In this document: in pieces, positions 13,102 through 26,352 of the stretch
How positions within the stretch are numbered: position 1 is the stretch's first letter
Layout of the letters: each line of letters starts with the position of its first letter
Source of the DNA: Harmothoe impar
Taxonomy: Eukaryota > Annelida > Polychaeta > Phyllodocida > Polynoidae
Direction: 5' to 3'
DNA: 64,000 bases
Assembly (NCBI GenBank): GCA_947462335.1
Contig: OX381714.1
Span: 35,612,025 to 35,676,024, forward strand
Translations under genes and position numbers: made by a program
Notes under the pieces: model-generated
What the model was told of the DNA's origin: nothing
Database searches by the model: none
What the model saw: only the letters and a program-made list of their open reading frames with translations

Positions 13102-16100
13102 TCACTGTGATCTATTTGGCCTAAGTCATGTAGAAAATGTATGGGTATTATACTATAATCGACCAATGTTCCCCAGCGGTATTTAACCATAAGGCCTCCA
13201 CCCATGTCGGTTCAATGAATGATCGAATGTGCGCTTTCTACCTAAATATTAGTAAAATCTAGGAACAGTGATATTTAGAAGTATGTAAAGTTTATAATTA
13301 GCAAATGTGAACATCCATTGGTTATTTCATGGTCCAACCGTAACAGGAATGGCATGGCGTTGAGCTCAAGTGAAGCCATTGTATGTACTATAAAAACTAG
13401 TCTACTCAATTCACTTCTAATGCTGTATATGCTATGCATTATTAAGTTTGCAGTACCCGGCAATCAAGACCAATTTTATGTGTGTCTGCTGCTCTTTTTA
13501 ATCATTCATGGCGAGTCGGGGGGATGAAGCATGTTGTGGTATTTTACACACACACACACACACCCCTCCTCCTCCTCTGAGAGATTAGGACCAAACTGGG
13601 TTAAATTACCCAGTACATCATTGCTCATACAACATGCTATATTTGGACAACTACTAAATTACTCAACATATAACGTGAGTAATTTAGGCTAATAATAGAA
13701 TGATATGTCACCGATGCTTTACCATTCAAAGAGAACATTCGCTTAGTTTTTGCGACATATTACATGCATACAATCATGTGTATTTAATAGTTTCCCCTCT
13801 GACCTTCAGAGATATAAAGGAGTGATAATCAGTCATGCATCCCCTAAGGACAACAGATCCCTGAGCACCTAATTCAGGTTCTATGATAAGCATATTATGC
13901 TAATGGTGCTGATTAAACTATAGAAGACCAACATTTGATGAGCTGAGAGTATCACACACCATATGTGAATCCCCAATTTGTCTGAATTTTCCACAGATTG
14001 CTAATCAAATGATTCCCCCTGAAACTGCTTACTTATGTAACAGTAGGTAGTTATCCCCAGTTACTCACACTACCACACTCTTTCAGAGGTTCATAAATTG
14101 AAGGTGCACAATCACACCTGTTTGATAGAGTGATTGGGCCCTTTTGGTTTACATAGCTACTCACAAGGACTAGTTACATCAATGCATGCAAGTTAAAATT
14201 CTACAGTAAAAGTACCAGTAGTACAACCTAGGGTTCTGACTTACATAAATATCTTGCTTTTCATCTAATTTAAAGACAACCTCATGTCTGAATATCATGT
14301 AATTTGTGGTGTCATGTTAATAAAGAAACTTCAAACTTCAGACTTCACACACCTGTGTATACATGCACCTTCTGTTTTGAACATAGATCCCCTGATCCCA
14401 GCCCCATCCTAGACTTCCTAGTGCTTCATCACGTCCCCCTGGGCCAAACGTTTCAACTTTCAGATCCCAGGTGCTAACCCAATGGGGTCCCTACAGGGTA
14501 AGATCACAAGATGTTGTACTTTACTGTTTCGGATAGCATATGTATGAGAGCCTGCCTTCAGGCCTATAAACAGTATATCAGAGAGCACCTGCCATTAAAG
14601 TCACTTTCATTATACTTTAAGTTTAAAAAACTAAGTTGTGAACAAGCCCTCAAGCTATACGACCTTTTGAGTTAGAAGATCTATGTAAACTGCATGCGTT
14701 CTAAACCACGGCTTCTAAAGTTCAGGCTCCACTTTAGACTTGCACAAGTCTATGGTACAGGCCATACAGTAGTCTTCATCTCGCAGGAAAAACAGCAACT
14801 GGGTTAACTCCTTCATGATCATTATCACCGTAGGGTAATCTCATATCGATGAATGTGTGATAAAACACTACTCTGGAAGTGAATGGTTTCACAGATCCGA
14901 CCTCATAATATAAAATGAGTGATAATGAATGTGAGTCTTGCATCCCTTCGAAAGATGCTCCTACTTTTTGAGACAAAGAAATGACAATGGTCATCCCATG
15001 AAAATAGGAAACTGGAATGATTATTTAGTTTCCAAATCACTGAAATTATCAGTAATGACCTCCTTTATTGTCAATAAAAGACTAGTATCATTATCATTAC
15101 TACCCGATCGCAGCAATAAGGTGCAGTCGTGTTTCATTTAAAGTTACAAAAATCAGACATTTCATTAATATCTATGAATATTGCATTCTCGTACAGAGTC
15201 CGGATCCATTTGAAGTACCATTGACCATCTTGCCAAAGCGATGCCGTATTAACGTTAGGCATCCCAGGAAAAACATATAAAATAGTCCATGGAAATACTT
15301 TTTAGGTTCATTAACGCTCATTTATAAAACCAAAAACCACGGTGGAGACACAATGTAGACAAGTGCCTAATTCAATATGTACCAGGGGACCTGACCGATG
15401 CGTCCTATCTGTATATCTGGCCCACATTCCGCATACATATGTGTAGGTGTCTGCAGTATATGGTAAGATAGTTCCCAGTGGGTCCATGACCTCCGGTGTT
15501 GGCCTCACATATTGGCAGATTCCTGATGTTGCTCATACTGCTAAGAGGGTCTCCCCTATTCATAACCCTCGATGGGAGCAGCTCATAAAAACCAGCCGCT
15601 CCTGCAATGAAACCAGGACCTGATCTTTGAGAGTGAATAGGGCAATTTGTGAAGGACCTCTGACTGCTGAGCAATGAGCTGGGGGTGAGGGGGCACCTCA
15701 GTCTGTTCACACTAATGCCCATAGACAGCTACATGGCCCACAGGTCTAAATTAGAAGCATGAGCAGCTCTGAGCAGCTCGCATACATGTCTATTACTACT
15801 TGTTCTGCTCACAGAGACAAGGGTAACCCCAGGTCTCATGACAGCTGATTACTCCTACTGCTGTGCTACTGATGAAGGCAACCAACTCTCTTAACAGTAA
15901 TTACTATGGCCCACCAGGAGAATTCCCCTCCCTCCACATGTAGGCCTACACCGATGATTGCTGTAGTGACGTTCACAATTCATTGGCCGGTAATTGTGGT
16001 TCTTGTCAGCCTCAGCGATTGCCCCCATATGCCAACAACGGCTCCCAGGATGGATTAATTATTTCGAGTAGAAGGAGCAGAATGTCTCTCCTGTCTAATG

Positions 16101-19100
16101 GGTTATCACCTCAGAGATATTAACTGCCCAGAAGTGTCTGAATGTTTCATTGCCCTATCTCCCCAGCTATGGTTCCCAGAACTAGATGTTTTACTTTGCT
16201 AGTCTGTATGTTAGTTTGTTGCACATTCTTGGGATAGTGTGGTGTCTTCGCCCTGCACCCTGGTAGCACTGGTACATCCTGGTAGGTTACAACACGAGTA
16301 GATCAAAGTGTGGAGGAGCTGGTTTAGAAGATGGATTTAGGAAAAGGGGCCTTGCTGCTGTCAGGTTGTGTTATGTAAGACTGATCCAACACCTTCCTTT
16401 TTACATAAGCACTGGGAGGATGTCTTTATTTTAAAGAATTTAACAGATGCTCCACACTATCGATTTCTCCATCAGAATAAATGTGTGTCTGTCTGGATGT
16501 ATGGTGTTCCCATTCTCTGTCTGATTGTCTGACTGTCTGCCTGTCTCTGTCTGTCTATCTGTCTGGCTGTCTCTGTCTATCTGTCTCTGCCTGTCTGTCT
16601 GTGTCTTTGTACTGCTTCTCCTATCTCTCTTTCTCCTACGCTGCTACGTATGTACACTTGTACCTAGGTTTGCTATCAGAATAGGCATCAGCAAACACTA
16701 CGTACAATTTAAGACCCATCAAATTCTTATCGACGAGACAAATGTAATACTTAAGTAGAAAACCTACCACAGCCTCTATAAAAGACGGCGATCCTAGCAT
16801 TAAGAGAATTAAATGCCAGAGTTTAAGAGAACCAGTGCTACACAGACCTATCTGGTGGTTAGATATAGGATGGAAACACGCACAGTCTCGATTACCGTTG
16901 CCATTCTGGCTGAACCAAAGCTCAGGGCTAAACCAAGTAGTTTCCTGGAATTAATCTGGGAGGATGTTGTCTGACAACGGGGCTACACTGATATAACCCC
17001 TGTGGACATAACACTAACACGACTGGTCCATTGCCTCTCTTTCCTGACATGGATATGAAGATTGGCACGATATACCAAATGGTATCTAGCATTAAAAGCT
17101 TTCGTGTCATATGAATTTCGCCTCAGTTAATTAGGCTTGGGTTTAAGAAAGTAATTCTACCAATGCCTCAACCATTCAGTTTCCAGCAAACAGTTCATCT
17201 TTCTACCAGCAGCAATGAGTGGCCGCATAATGCTGCATGACTTCAGTTTATTAATCCAAATCAAATTGTGCTCCCGGGAATCAAAATAAAGGTAATCAGT
17301 CGAGCAAAAACCAGGGCAAGGTCTTGGGACAAAACACTTTCCCTTGGATTATAGGAATTCGTTGCATTAAGTCAACGGAGAAGTCGTAATGGAGCACTCC
17401 GCAGTAATCCGGAAGAAAATTAATATCAGCGTTTTACCGTTCGCTGACATTACGTGGTGGATTAGGCACTGGTGGCTGTAATCTGAAGTTGGAAAAAGCC
17501 AATCAAGAAGACAGGGATGTGAAATCAATACAACTTACCCTAGCCTTTTCTCGAAAACTCTAATAAATGTTACTGAAGGCTACTCTGTGCATGCTCTTGT
17601 AATATAGGGGGAATAAGAGGACTTATCAGCTTTTTGCTCTAAAGTGTGTGTTTTTAGGGGATTTAGGACAGATCCGCCATTAGCAGGAGCGCTTTAGAAA
17701 GATAAGGAAAACTGACACAAAAATGTGGCAAAAAATAAATGTGAGCATCTCATAGAACATGGAATTCTGTTAGATTCTCTTTTTCCTTCTCCAAAAGCAC
17801 TCTCAGGGTTGGCACAATTGGGCCATTGTGACGTCAACATGAATGGCTTTTCGAAAGGGGGAGAGAGTGTTTTTACTCCTTTCTTTCAAAAGAATCACAA
17901 GCTTTGCCCCAACCCATTGTTTCCTATCAGAAGTTCCTGGGGATTAAAATGCAATCATTTTCAATAAAACGCTGGGGTCATGTCCAAGATGCTGGTGATC
18001 AGATTGTGTTTATTATGGAGGTCTTTTTCTACTAAATTATTTAGATAAGTCACGTTTTTCATTTTATTACACCTTTCTTTTCCCTTAAATGCATATTTAC
18101 TCTACGAGTCCAAATTTAACAACCACATTTGTATCTATAATACTGACGCATACACGTCCTGTCATTTATATCTAGTAAAATTCAGGGCAAATAAATGTAC
18201 CATTTCATAATGGAATTCAATTACAAGATTAGATTATATCCGATAACAGAGTCTGAAGTACTAATACGAGATTAATGGCCATACGTCATAGCGCGCCATT
18301 GCATGATGATATCACCCATCCCCCTGTAAAAAACGAGAATTAATCCCCTGAGGCCGTCTGAGGAATGGAGAGGCGAAGAAAGTGCCTGCGGGTGAAGTAT
18401 TATAGGTGAGGGTTTTGAGAGGAGTGGCTTTTGAAAGTTGGGGTTACTGTCTCATGTAATATTCAGCGCCAACTGCCAATACCAGAAACACCAAGTCACC
18501 GGGGACCAGCGGGAACAGTACGCCGGTCACGTGAGACGGACGAGGATCTGCGAGAAGTGGCTGGTACCCCACTAGTTGGTACTATCATACTGCAGGTCCA
18601 GTGGGAACCAGTGCTGGATTTAACGGCAGGGTCGACACAAAACCCAGTTACTTCAAGGGCATCTTTCTGGATTCATTTGCCATTAAAGGCCTCACTCTCT
18701 CCACCCACACTTCAGTCCGTAGTAGACTAGAACAGTACTAGAACAGTGGCATGTGTACTCTTGGTGAGATTACAGCTTCAAGTTCCTTTATAATGAGTCC
18801 CAGCTGTTAAAGATGCAATAACATTTAATGGGATTGAAGACGCTTGGTAGATATATGGAGTATATGTAATATATAATGTCCATGTATCAAAGTGAGTCTC
18901 TTTGTGTCATAAAACTATCAGCATCTACAATAAGGGATTATCATGCTTCATAATGTTCCATGCTAAATGCTAAATGAAGCATTGGAAGGCTAACATATGT
19001 TAAACATGAATGAGACCCTCAGACATTGGATCAGACTTTAGAATGCTTTACAATCATGCAATTCTATAAATAAATATATGTAGTTATATTCATTAAATTC

Positions 19101-19611
19101 TACATATTATCGTAAGAATAACATTGATCCTCATCAGCCAACCCCGCTTTATCAATGCAAAATGATCTAGGTCAATAGATTTGTGTACACAGTTGATATC
19201 CTCGTACACTGCAGGGAGGACGATATGCTTAAGATGTGCATCGATCGGCATATAACAGTCTATTGTGGCAATGGTGTATGCCCTGTGTAACATTCCCCAG
19301 GTATTGACCCTTGGTCTTTTGTCAAAGGCATGGACTTTTTCATAGCGACAGGTAGACTAGAGCTATTACTTTCAATGTCTTTGACTTGAGGCAATAAAGG
19401 GTTGCTGTTTTAGCTGACTGTACAGATGTGCTCCATACCGTAATTTCTCAAAGATCCATGCAATAGCAAATGCAGGGGAATATCTATGTGTACATACATC
19501 AAAAACATGGGAATTCCACAAGGGCCAGCATCTACAAGGTTTAGATTGTTTTGGTGTACAGTATCAACACTTTAGAGCCGCTCATTGATTTAATACATTA
19601 TCCTGTTTGGT
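13102..19611. other. Gene-poor sequence, no gene recognised
   Basis: About 6.5 kb with only microsatellites of note: (AC)n at 13546-13563 and a (TCTG)n tract at 16497-16600. The open frames over the TCTG tract are repeat translations. None of the short open frames shows a known motif. An intron or intergenic DNA would fit equally well. Confidence 0.55.
16497..16600. repeat. TCTG-type microsatellite
   Basis: Imperfect run of CTGTCTGTCTGT with interruptions such as CTATCTGTCTGG. Frames through it give Ser/Val/Cys/Leu-rich translations that are artefacts of the repeat. Confidence 0.85.
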
Positions 19612-19770
19612 CGCCATGATGCATGTACACAGTCCTAACATGTTTACTTGGCATGCAGGTCCGGGGCTTGAATGCAATCCTGATGTTATTCCTCAGGGCT
19701 GCCTTCTCATGCATCATGACGACAAAGGGCATGGCACATTAAGGCACGTTGCGGCCCTTTGAGGGTTAAT
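19612..19770 (-). repeat. Dispersed GCATCATGACG repeat family (copy 2)
   Basis: Contains CCATGATGCATG, CAGGGCTGCCTTCTCATGCA, TCATGACGACAAAGGGCATG and GCGGCCCTTTGAGGGTTAA. These match, in the same order, the copy at 61408-61650. The outer end (GGCCCTTTGAGGGTTAA) resembles the outer end of that copy (AGCCCTTTAAGGGA), which suggests a terminal motif. Confidence 0.55.
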
Positions 19771-22734
19771 TGTATAGACCATGACTGACCTTGTAACATG
19801 CATGTCTAGATCCACTAATCAGGTACCCAGGTACCAAGATAACTACTAAATGCATGCTTACATGACCCCCCCCCTCCTCAGACCACACCCGCACGGCAGT
19901 ATCATAAGAACAATCAATACTCTGACAGATTACCATTGGCCCTGATTGGGCTTTAATCCATCTTTCAAGTTGCTAATTCCAGGGTAATTAAGGCGTACAT
20001 AGTTCCTGACAGTGATACATTGTCTAATCTAAATACCTGCTAGTGCCCTGTGGAGGGTATTAGATAAAGCAAGTGGATTAATCATGTATGGCCCTACTGG
20101 ATACTAACCAGACTCCTACCTAATTAGAAAGGCATTAAGCAATGGTGGCCAGATGCCAAATTGGCTGATATAAATTGGTTACTAGCTCTGAGTGCATGTG
20201 AGCATGATGTTTGTCACTGTGGGTCTGTGTGTATGCTAATGTTCATAACAACCCTTAAGTGGCATGGTACTGTAGGCAAACATGTTATATTGGGCTAATG
20301 ATGTGGTGCCACTTTGCTATGATAAATAATTGCTATTTGCTGTAGCACGAGACACCCTATGCTAATAATATGACAATACATCCGTAATGTCTCAGGTAGA
20401 CCATGTCAGTAAACACTCAACACTGATAGGCCCTATGCTCCTTGATATTGGGGCATATTGAACAGTGTTGTACATAAAAAAAACATCGCAGGCAAAGTGT
20501 TTATTTTCAACTGAAACTCTTGGTGAGAAAGTTTTACCGAAAATGATCATAAGGGTGTGAAACTGAAGAGGCTCCTTCAAATTATATGATTCGAGGAGAC
20601 AGTCCATAGGTAAAGCAACCTTTGCACCCTTTTCACCCACCTCCGAGGTAAATATTCGAAAGGATGTGTAGCACTTTAGCATATTAGATTTTCTGAAACC
20701 AGGTATCATTATGCCTATTATTTTGTAAATAAACTGAAAAGGTAAAATCTTGTAGGGTGTTTTTGATAAAGGAATACAGTGTGGCTGATATGTATATATA
20801 TATATACGAGTAACTAAACAGCTTAATGATCTACTGTCAACTCTAATACCAGAGAGTATTGTGGGCGTAGAACGTGTACAATCAGAATCAATGGAAGATC
20901 TGAAGCTTGATTAATATACATCCCTTTGATAACCTTGCACAATCCTTTCAAATGAATGAACAGATGAATGAACAGATGAATGTTATCTTAACAACCGTGA
21001 TTCCAGACCATTGTCCTGAATGTTTCATGCACTTCAGTTTGGACACAATAGAATAATCCCTGGCGGATAGTGTGCCCTTAAGCTTAAGATAGTAATAGTG
21101 TATTCTATAACAGGAGTGCAGCGACCGTTTAATTCGTCAGATTAGTCCATGGCTCTGACTTCTGGGATCTCTTTCAGAACGACTGCCGTATCTGCTGGGG
21201 GGTATAGTGCGGACACATTCCGGGTTTGACAATGATAATCAGGTAAATCGCCAAAAGTGTTTCATAATATTCAATGGTCAGAATTGTTAAGTTAACTGGT
21301 TGGCCGATATAGACTACAATACAATACAATTATTTGAAGACAAAATTTAAAAGAAATTATGTCAAATGATCATCTTGTGCAATATCCAATAAATTGACCT
21401 TTTGACCATCTGATATCCATTCATTTGCCACTGCTGAGACCTCTCATCAGGTTGATTTTTCATTATCGGCAACATATTTGATGGCCCAGCAGATATGGCA
21501 GTCGTTTTGAAAGAGACCCAGGCATCATTTACTTCAGGTGGAGAACGAGTGTCGTTATAGTTAGACATAGGAAGACTCGTTTTTCATTTGGGCAAAGAAC
21601 AGCAACATCTCGTGTCCAACAGCATGCCCCTCCCCACTATGACGTCATCAAGGTAGATGCAGTACTAAACTTTAAACTAATCAATTATCACATGAAATAC
21701 AGGGATGCACTCAAATCCGAAAATAGCAGATCATTTCTTCACTTGCCGAGCATAAGCCCACCATAATTGATATCTAAGTGCCTTATGAATAATTGAATCT
21801 GTACAAATATTTGCTCTATTTGAGAGATGTTACGTGAGTCGTGGAATTTGTGTCAATAAAAAATTACCAACCTCAAACTTAAACTCAATTTATGTCAAGT
21901 GCAATACGCTCCAGCTCACGAGGAAACTGCAAGTTTGGACCCATATTTCGGCTCCATATTTCACGATGATGAGTAGATTCCATAAGCATACATTATCAAT
22001 CTCGTGGAGATGTGCACTAATTTTTGAATAGAATATATTGCCGCGTGGAGGCAAACATATAAAAAACCTGATGATATAGACTGTCTAGTGTGTATAAATA
22101 CTATGAGCTTCACAAATGTAGGGGATACAACTCATAATTCAAACAAGGTGCGGCTCGTGGAGCTGTAAATTGTTTTAGAATATTGATAAATAGATAGGGG
22201 GTGAACGACAAAGTTAAACCTGAAAAACACGGCAATAAAGCAATGAGGTTTATCTCAGATTACCTATTCCCCAGCTGAGGCTAATATAGAGACTCAGTAT
22301 AGAACACGGCACTATACCAAAGACTAGTTGTCGGCAGAACATGACCATCCATCAAATCCTGACACAAAAGTGCATTTGCAAAACAAACACCTGGTTGATG
22401 ATTTGTCAAGGCGGATGTTCGTACACACATTAGTGGAGGTTATTTGTGTGTTGTATTGGTCCAATGCGGAGGACAATGACATTTATACTGGACAAGTAAA
22501 CTGCTTGTTTTGCATCATTCACCTTTTTGAGTACAAGTATCATGTTTCCAAATGACTTAGGCTATGGATAGAGACTGCCCCCTGTGCACTTTGTTAGGTA
22601 TTGTCTTGATAAGTGTGTCCAATGTGTTTCACAGGGGTATCTTTCAGGTGAAAGATCAGTTGTATCAACCTTTCATAAAGCAGTGGCTGACCATTTTCGG
22701 TTTGTGTCTCTTCAGGTGCGGTTTGTGTCTTTAT
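19771..22734. other. Gene-poor sequence, no gene recognised
   Basis: Contains a short TA run near 20791 and a GAATGAACAGAT tandem near 20955. No coding region is supported. Confidence 0.55.
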
Positions 22735-22824
22735 GACCACCGTCCACTGGGGAACTTCGGCCGATTAAGCCCATACTTTTTTTTTATATAACTTCAGGCG
22801 ATTAGAGCCCAGTGGACGGTGGCC
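22735..22824. mobile_element. Short MITE (copy 2 of the ~90-bp family)
   Basis: Ends GACCACCGTCCACTGGGG and CCCAGTGGACGGTGGCC are inverted repeats. The interior shares CGGCCGATTA, AAGCCCATA and GGCGATTAGAGCCC with the copy at 4287. This copy preserves a longer perfect inverted end than copy 1 and so is closer to the consensus. Confidence 0.8.
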
Positions 22825-25800
22825 ATAACCAGTGTGGCTAGATCAATTATGTGCTTATCTAAGTGCCTAGGTCTGAAACGTTAATTCCACAGATTGGGCT
22901 TATATTCAAATATGTCTAGATGTGGAAATGATAATATTAAGATATTTACAGAAAAATACTTAGTTCCCTGTATTGATATCCAGCATATCCAGGAGACCAA
23001 TACGTCTCAAGTGAGACAGCATTATTGTTGTACTACCAAGGAATATCTCCAACCTACCCAGGGATATCTCCCATGCATATTGCACAAAGGCTACAACTTC
23101 ACCATAATGACACCCATCAGCAAATACAACTGTCAAAATGGCATTGCCCTATCCATTCTTATACTAAACAAAGGAGATGTACGTTGCAGCTGCTTCTATA
23201 TATCAAACTAATCCTGCTACATATGCAGGATTCAACTTGACAATCCCCCAGGTTGTAAAATGTTCTTTTATATATCATAAAATCATATAAAGTTGATTTA
23301 CAGAGTTTTAGCACATTTGTCTGAACAATGAAGTAGGAGTGATTGTAGAAATTCAACGACAGGGCTACCACCTGCTACCACCATATAGATGAAATGTACT
23401 GGGAAAGGGAACCTGTGTTCAGTCTTTTTCACTTCACATCGTAAACATATCTTTCAGACTATTTGAAAACTAATCATCTAAACAAATTTAGCCCAATCAT
23501 TTAGGTATTTAGAGTTAAACTATGTCTTTCTTTTTGAGCTAAATCGCATACATTGATTGCACGATCCTAGCCAACGCTTGGGTATAAACACATTTTTAAC
23601 CCAAGAAAACCTTTTTATCATGAGCAGCTAAAACAAGAATGGAAAATATAAAGGCACAGTTTAGGGTGCTGTCAACCACACCTTGTCTTAAGATACAGCA
23701 GTTTGTACCATTTTATCGAACAAACAAAGTACTTAAGCGTGGAGAGAAAAGCCGAACATATCACATCACATCAAAGGAGGTACAACAAAGTCTGTATGGT
23801 ATTTATGTGTTAATAAGAAAGGCTGGGCCGTCAAAGGCATACCCTTTTTCCCCATGCGTGTGCTTTATCCTAGAGGAGACCAGGCCATGGAGGCTGGCAG
23901 GCTTGTGTGGGTGGATGGAAGAGCAGTATATACATATAAAGCCACCATGTGAGGCCTCTATGTCACAAAACTTTCAATTTTGCAAGATAATGGCCAGGCT
24001 GTTATGTGGATGTAAAAGTTCCATTATTGTAAAATCTTTTATCTGATGAAGGAACTTTGTATCCCAAATTTGTAAGGGTCTGTGTGATCCCCCTTTAGAG
24101 CAAAATCTCACATTTGAAGTTTGATAGAATGAAACCTTTGTCAGAAATTTGCGGGACATTCCTTAGCTTTTGCGATCTAGGAGCCAACCATACTCCATAT
24201 CCATCCTACAAGGCCATGGGGCACACTGGATCACTGTGGGTCTTGCAAGTATGAAAGGCCTATCAATTTTCTGAGCTGCTCCCCGTCCCTGGAGCAGATT
24301 TCACCTATCTTGTGCCTGTCTGCTCGAGACTTAAATTCTCATTATTACGCCCAGACTACCTCAGCCTGATATTCGCCACATGCCCAAGGAGGAAGAGCTG
24401 TTTTATACTTTAAGAGGAATGTATTGCCTCCCCCTCAATCCATCTCATGCATAATGGACATCTTTTTCATTTTTTATCAACGTTCTACCTGGGAGCTAAA
24501 AGCGTACATTTGTTGGAAGTGCCAAAAGCAAAGTGGGGTTGTGCTGGGGTCCTATGTATTTTATGTCTCCTCTTTTTATGAATATTTAAAGAATAGGTAG
24601 CTTCCAATTTCATGAATGTACGTCGCCTTTTATATATATTTATTTTTGGTGTTTAATTATTTATGACAATAAGAGCATCTTTATTCAAAATGTGATGAAA
24701 TATGCCTTAACCTATAATCAGCAATGCAAAACATTCTTCATCTCTCGGTTTAAGTTTGAAATCGATATCAAACATTGCACTGGTTGTTTAAACACTAACG
24801 ACTGAATAGCTTTATGGTGTATCAGGGATATGAGACCCGACCGTTTACCATATTCATTAGAATTTAGGTGGTTCAGATGTATCTCCTGTGCATAAAAGAG
24901 ATGGCAATGTAGTCCACAAAGAACAAGGAGTACAAAGGGGTTATTGAATATCTGGGTTTCTTTGATCTTTGCCTCGATATCTAGTTCCCCCTAACACATA
25001 GCTAATAATGTCGAATGAAAAGAGAGGGACTGTATGCTGAAATCTAGATTCGCCTTATTTAATACGATACGTAGCCACGTCACAATGTCTTGCATTGAAT
25101 TATTAAACCCTATTTCGGTTTAACAAAGGTACACAATAGGGTAGATACACCCAGGGCCGACCACATACCCTGAGTCGCACACTTAAATTTGTATCCATTC
25201 AATCACGCTAAGGCCTTTATGTGTGTTTAATAACATACAGAGTGTTACCTTTACCAACGCACTGGCTTTTTCACTGAAAAGGGGTCAACATTTTTTTGAT
25301 CTCCTCGCTTCAAGGAGTCCAAATTATTTTGGTCCCCCACCCCAAATCCACTGCCCCCTCACCCCCCCCCCCCTCCCCCCGTTGTTAAAAAATAGTATTT
25401 GGTCGTCTCTGGGCGAATCTACCCTATCTTCCTTCATCAAAACACTGTACCACGCCTTGCTGCACAGAGTAGGCCCGTTATGGACCAAATTAATCCCGAG
25501 CTCAATGGCCATAGGCTTATCAGTCTTATCAGGGGGCATTGTGTCAGCAGGGACCACTGCTCCACCTTATCACCATCCCAGCGTGCTCATGCGAGGTCCG
25601 GCCGGAATTGGAGACGCCTCAGCCCGCTGGGATCCTCACAATAGAGATATGCCGTGTTTAAGAACTGTATAGCTTTAATCCAACTCCTGTCCTTCTGGGA
25701 CGAGTAGGAAAGGGATATTTTAGTACGGTTGAATGTAGCACAATACATTCATCAAGCGAAGTACATGTGAGAGAATGTGATATTCTATGGATTGAAGTTC

Positions 25801-26280
25801 TCTACATAAAACAGTACATACATTATGCAAAAGGAGGGATAGCTTTACAACACCTGCTGGTAAAATCTACTATAATATACACTGGGGCAAATGCAGAGGA
25901 GGGAGTGTAGAAAGAGGTAGACACTTTAGAGAACAGCATGGCATTGTAGTAGGAGTGTTTGAGGTTGGGGTGGAGTTCTAGTCTTCTTGGGTGTGGTGAG
26001 TTGTGTGTGTTTTGCTATGGTCCTGAGTAAATAATGCCTACTGTTTATGGACAATGGGCTCTAGGACCACACAGGTGACATCCTATCTATCTGAACTACA
26101 AATAGAAATATATGCGGCAAATGCTATGCGAATATAAGACATTATTCCTCCATGAGATCGAGGGTTCTTTCGCCAACCAGCATATTTTGGAACCATGAAA
26201 TTTACAGACTATATAAAAAATACCAGCGTGGTTATCGGTGAAATTATCTTGATAAACTGGAAAAATAAACAAACCCTATG

Positions 26281-26352
26281 CCGTCCCAATTGAATCGGTT
26301 AAGCAGCACTGGCCGTAACATTCAGAAATTATGAGTTCAAGCCCCTTTTGGA
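26281..26352 (+). repeat. Possible tRNA-derived SINE head (degenerate)
   Basis: The order TGAATCGGTTAAGCA (A-box-like), ACTGGCC, then GAGTTCAAGCCCC (B-box-like) resembles the internal pol III promoter of tRNA-derived SINEs at the usual spacing. The sequence does not fold as a clean tRNA and no second copy was found in the window. Confidence 0.3.

Noticed and set aside
23639..24046. 135-codon plus-strand frame
   Set aside because: No motif, no conserved pattern, and within chance length for this amount of AT-rich sequence.
25223..25672. 149-codon plus-strand frame
   Set aside because: Crosses a C-rich homopolymer tract, has no recognisable domain, and overlapping frames on both strands are equally open.
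26281..26352. Functional tRNA gene
   Set aside because: A- and B-box-like words are present but acceptor and anticodon stems do not pair cleanly; kept only as a possible SINE relic.
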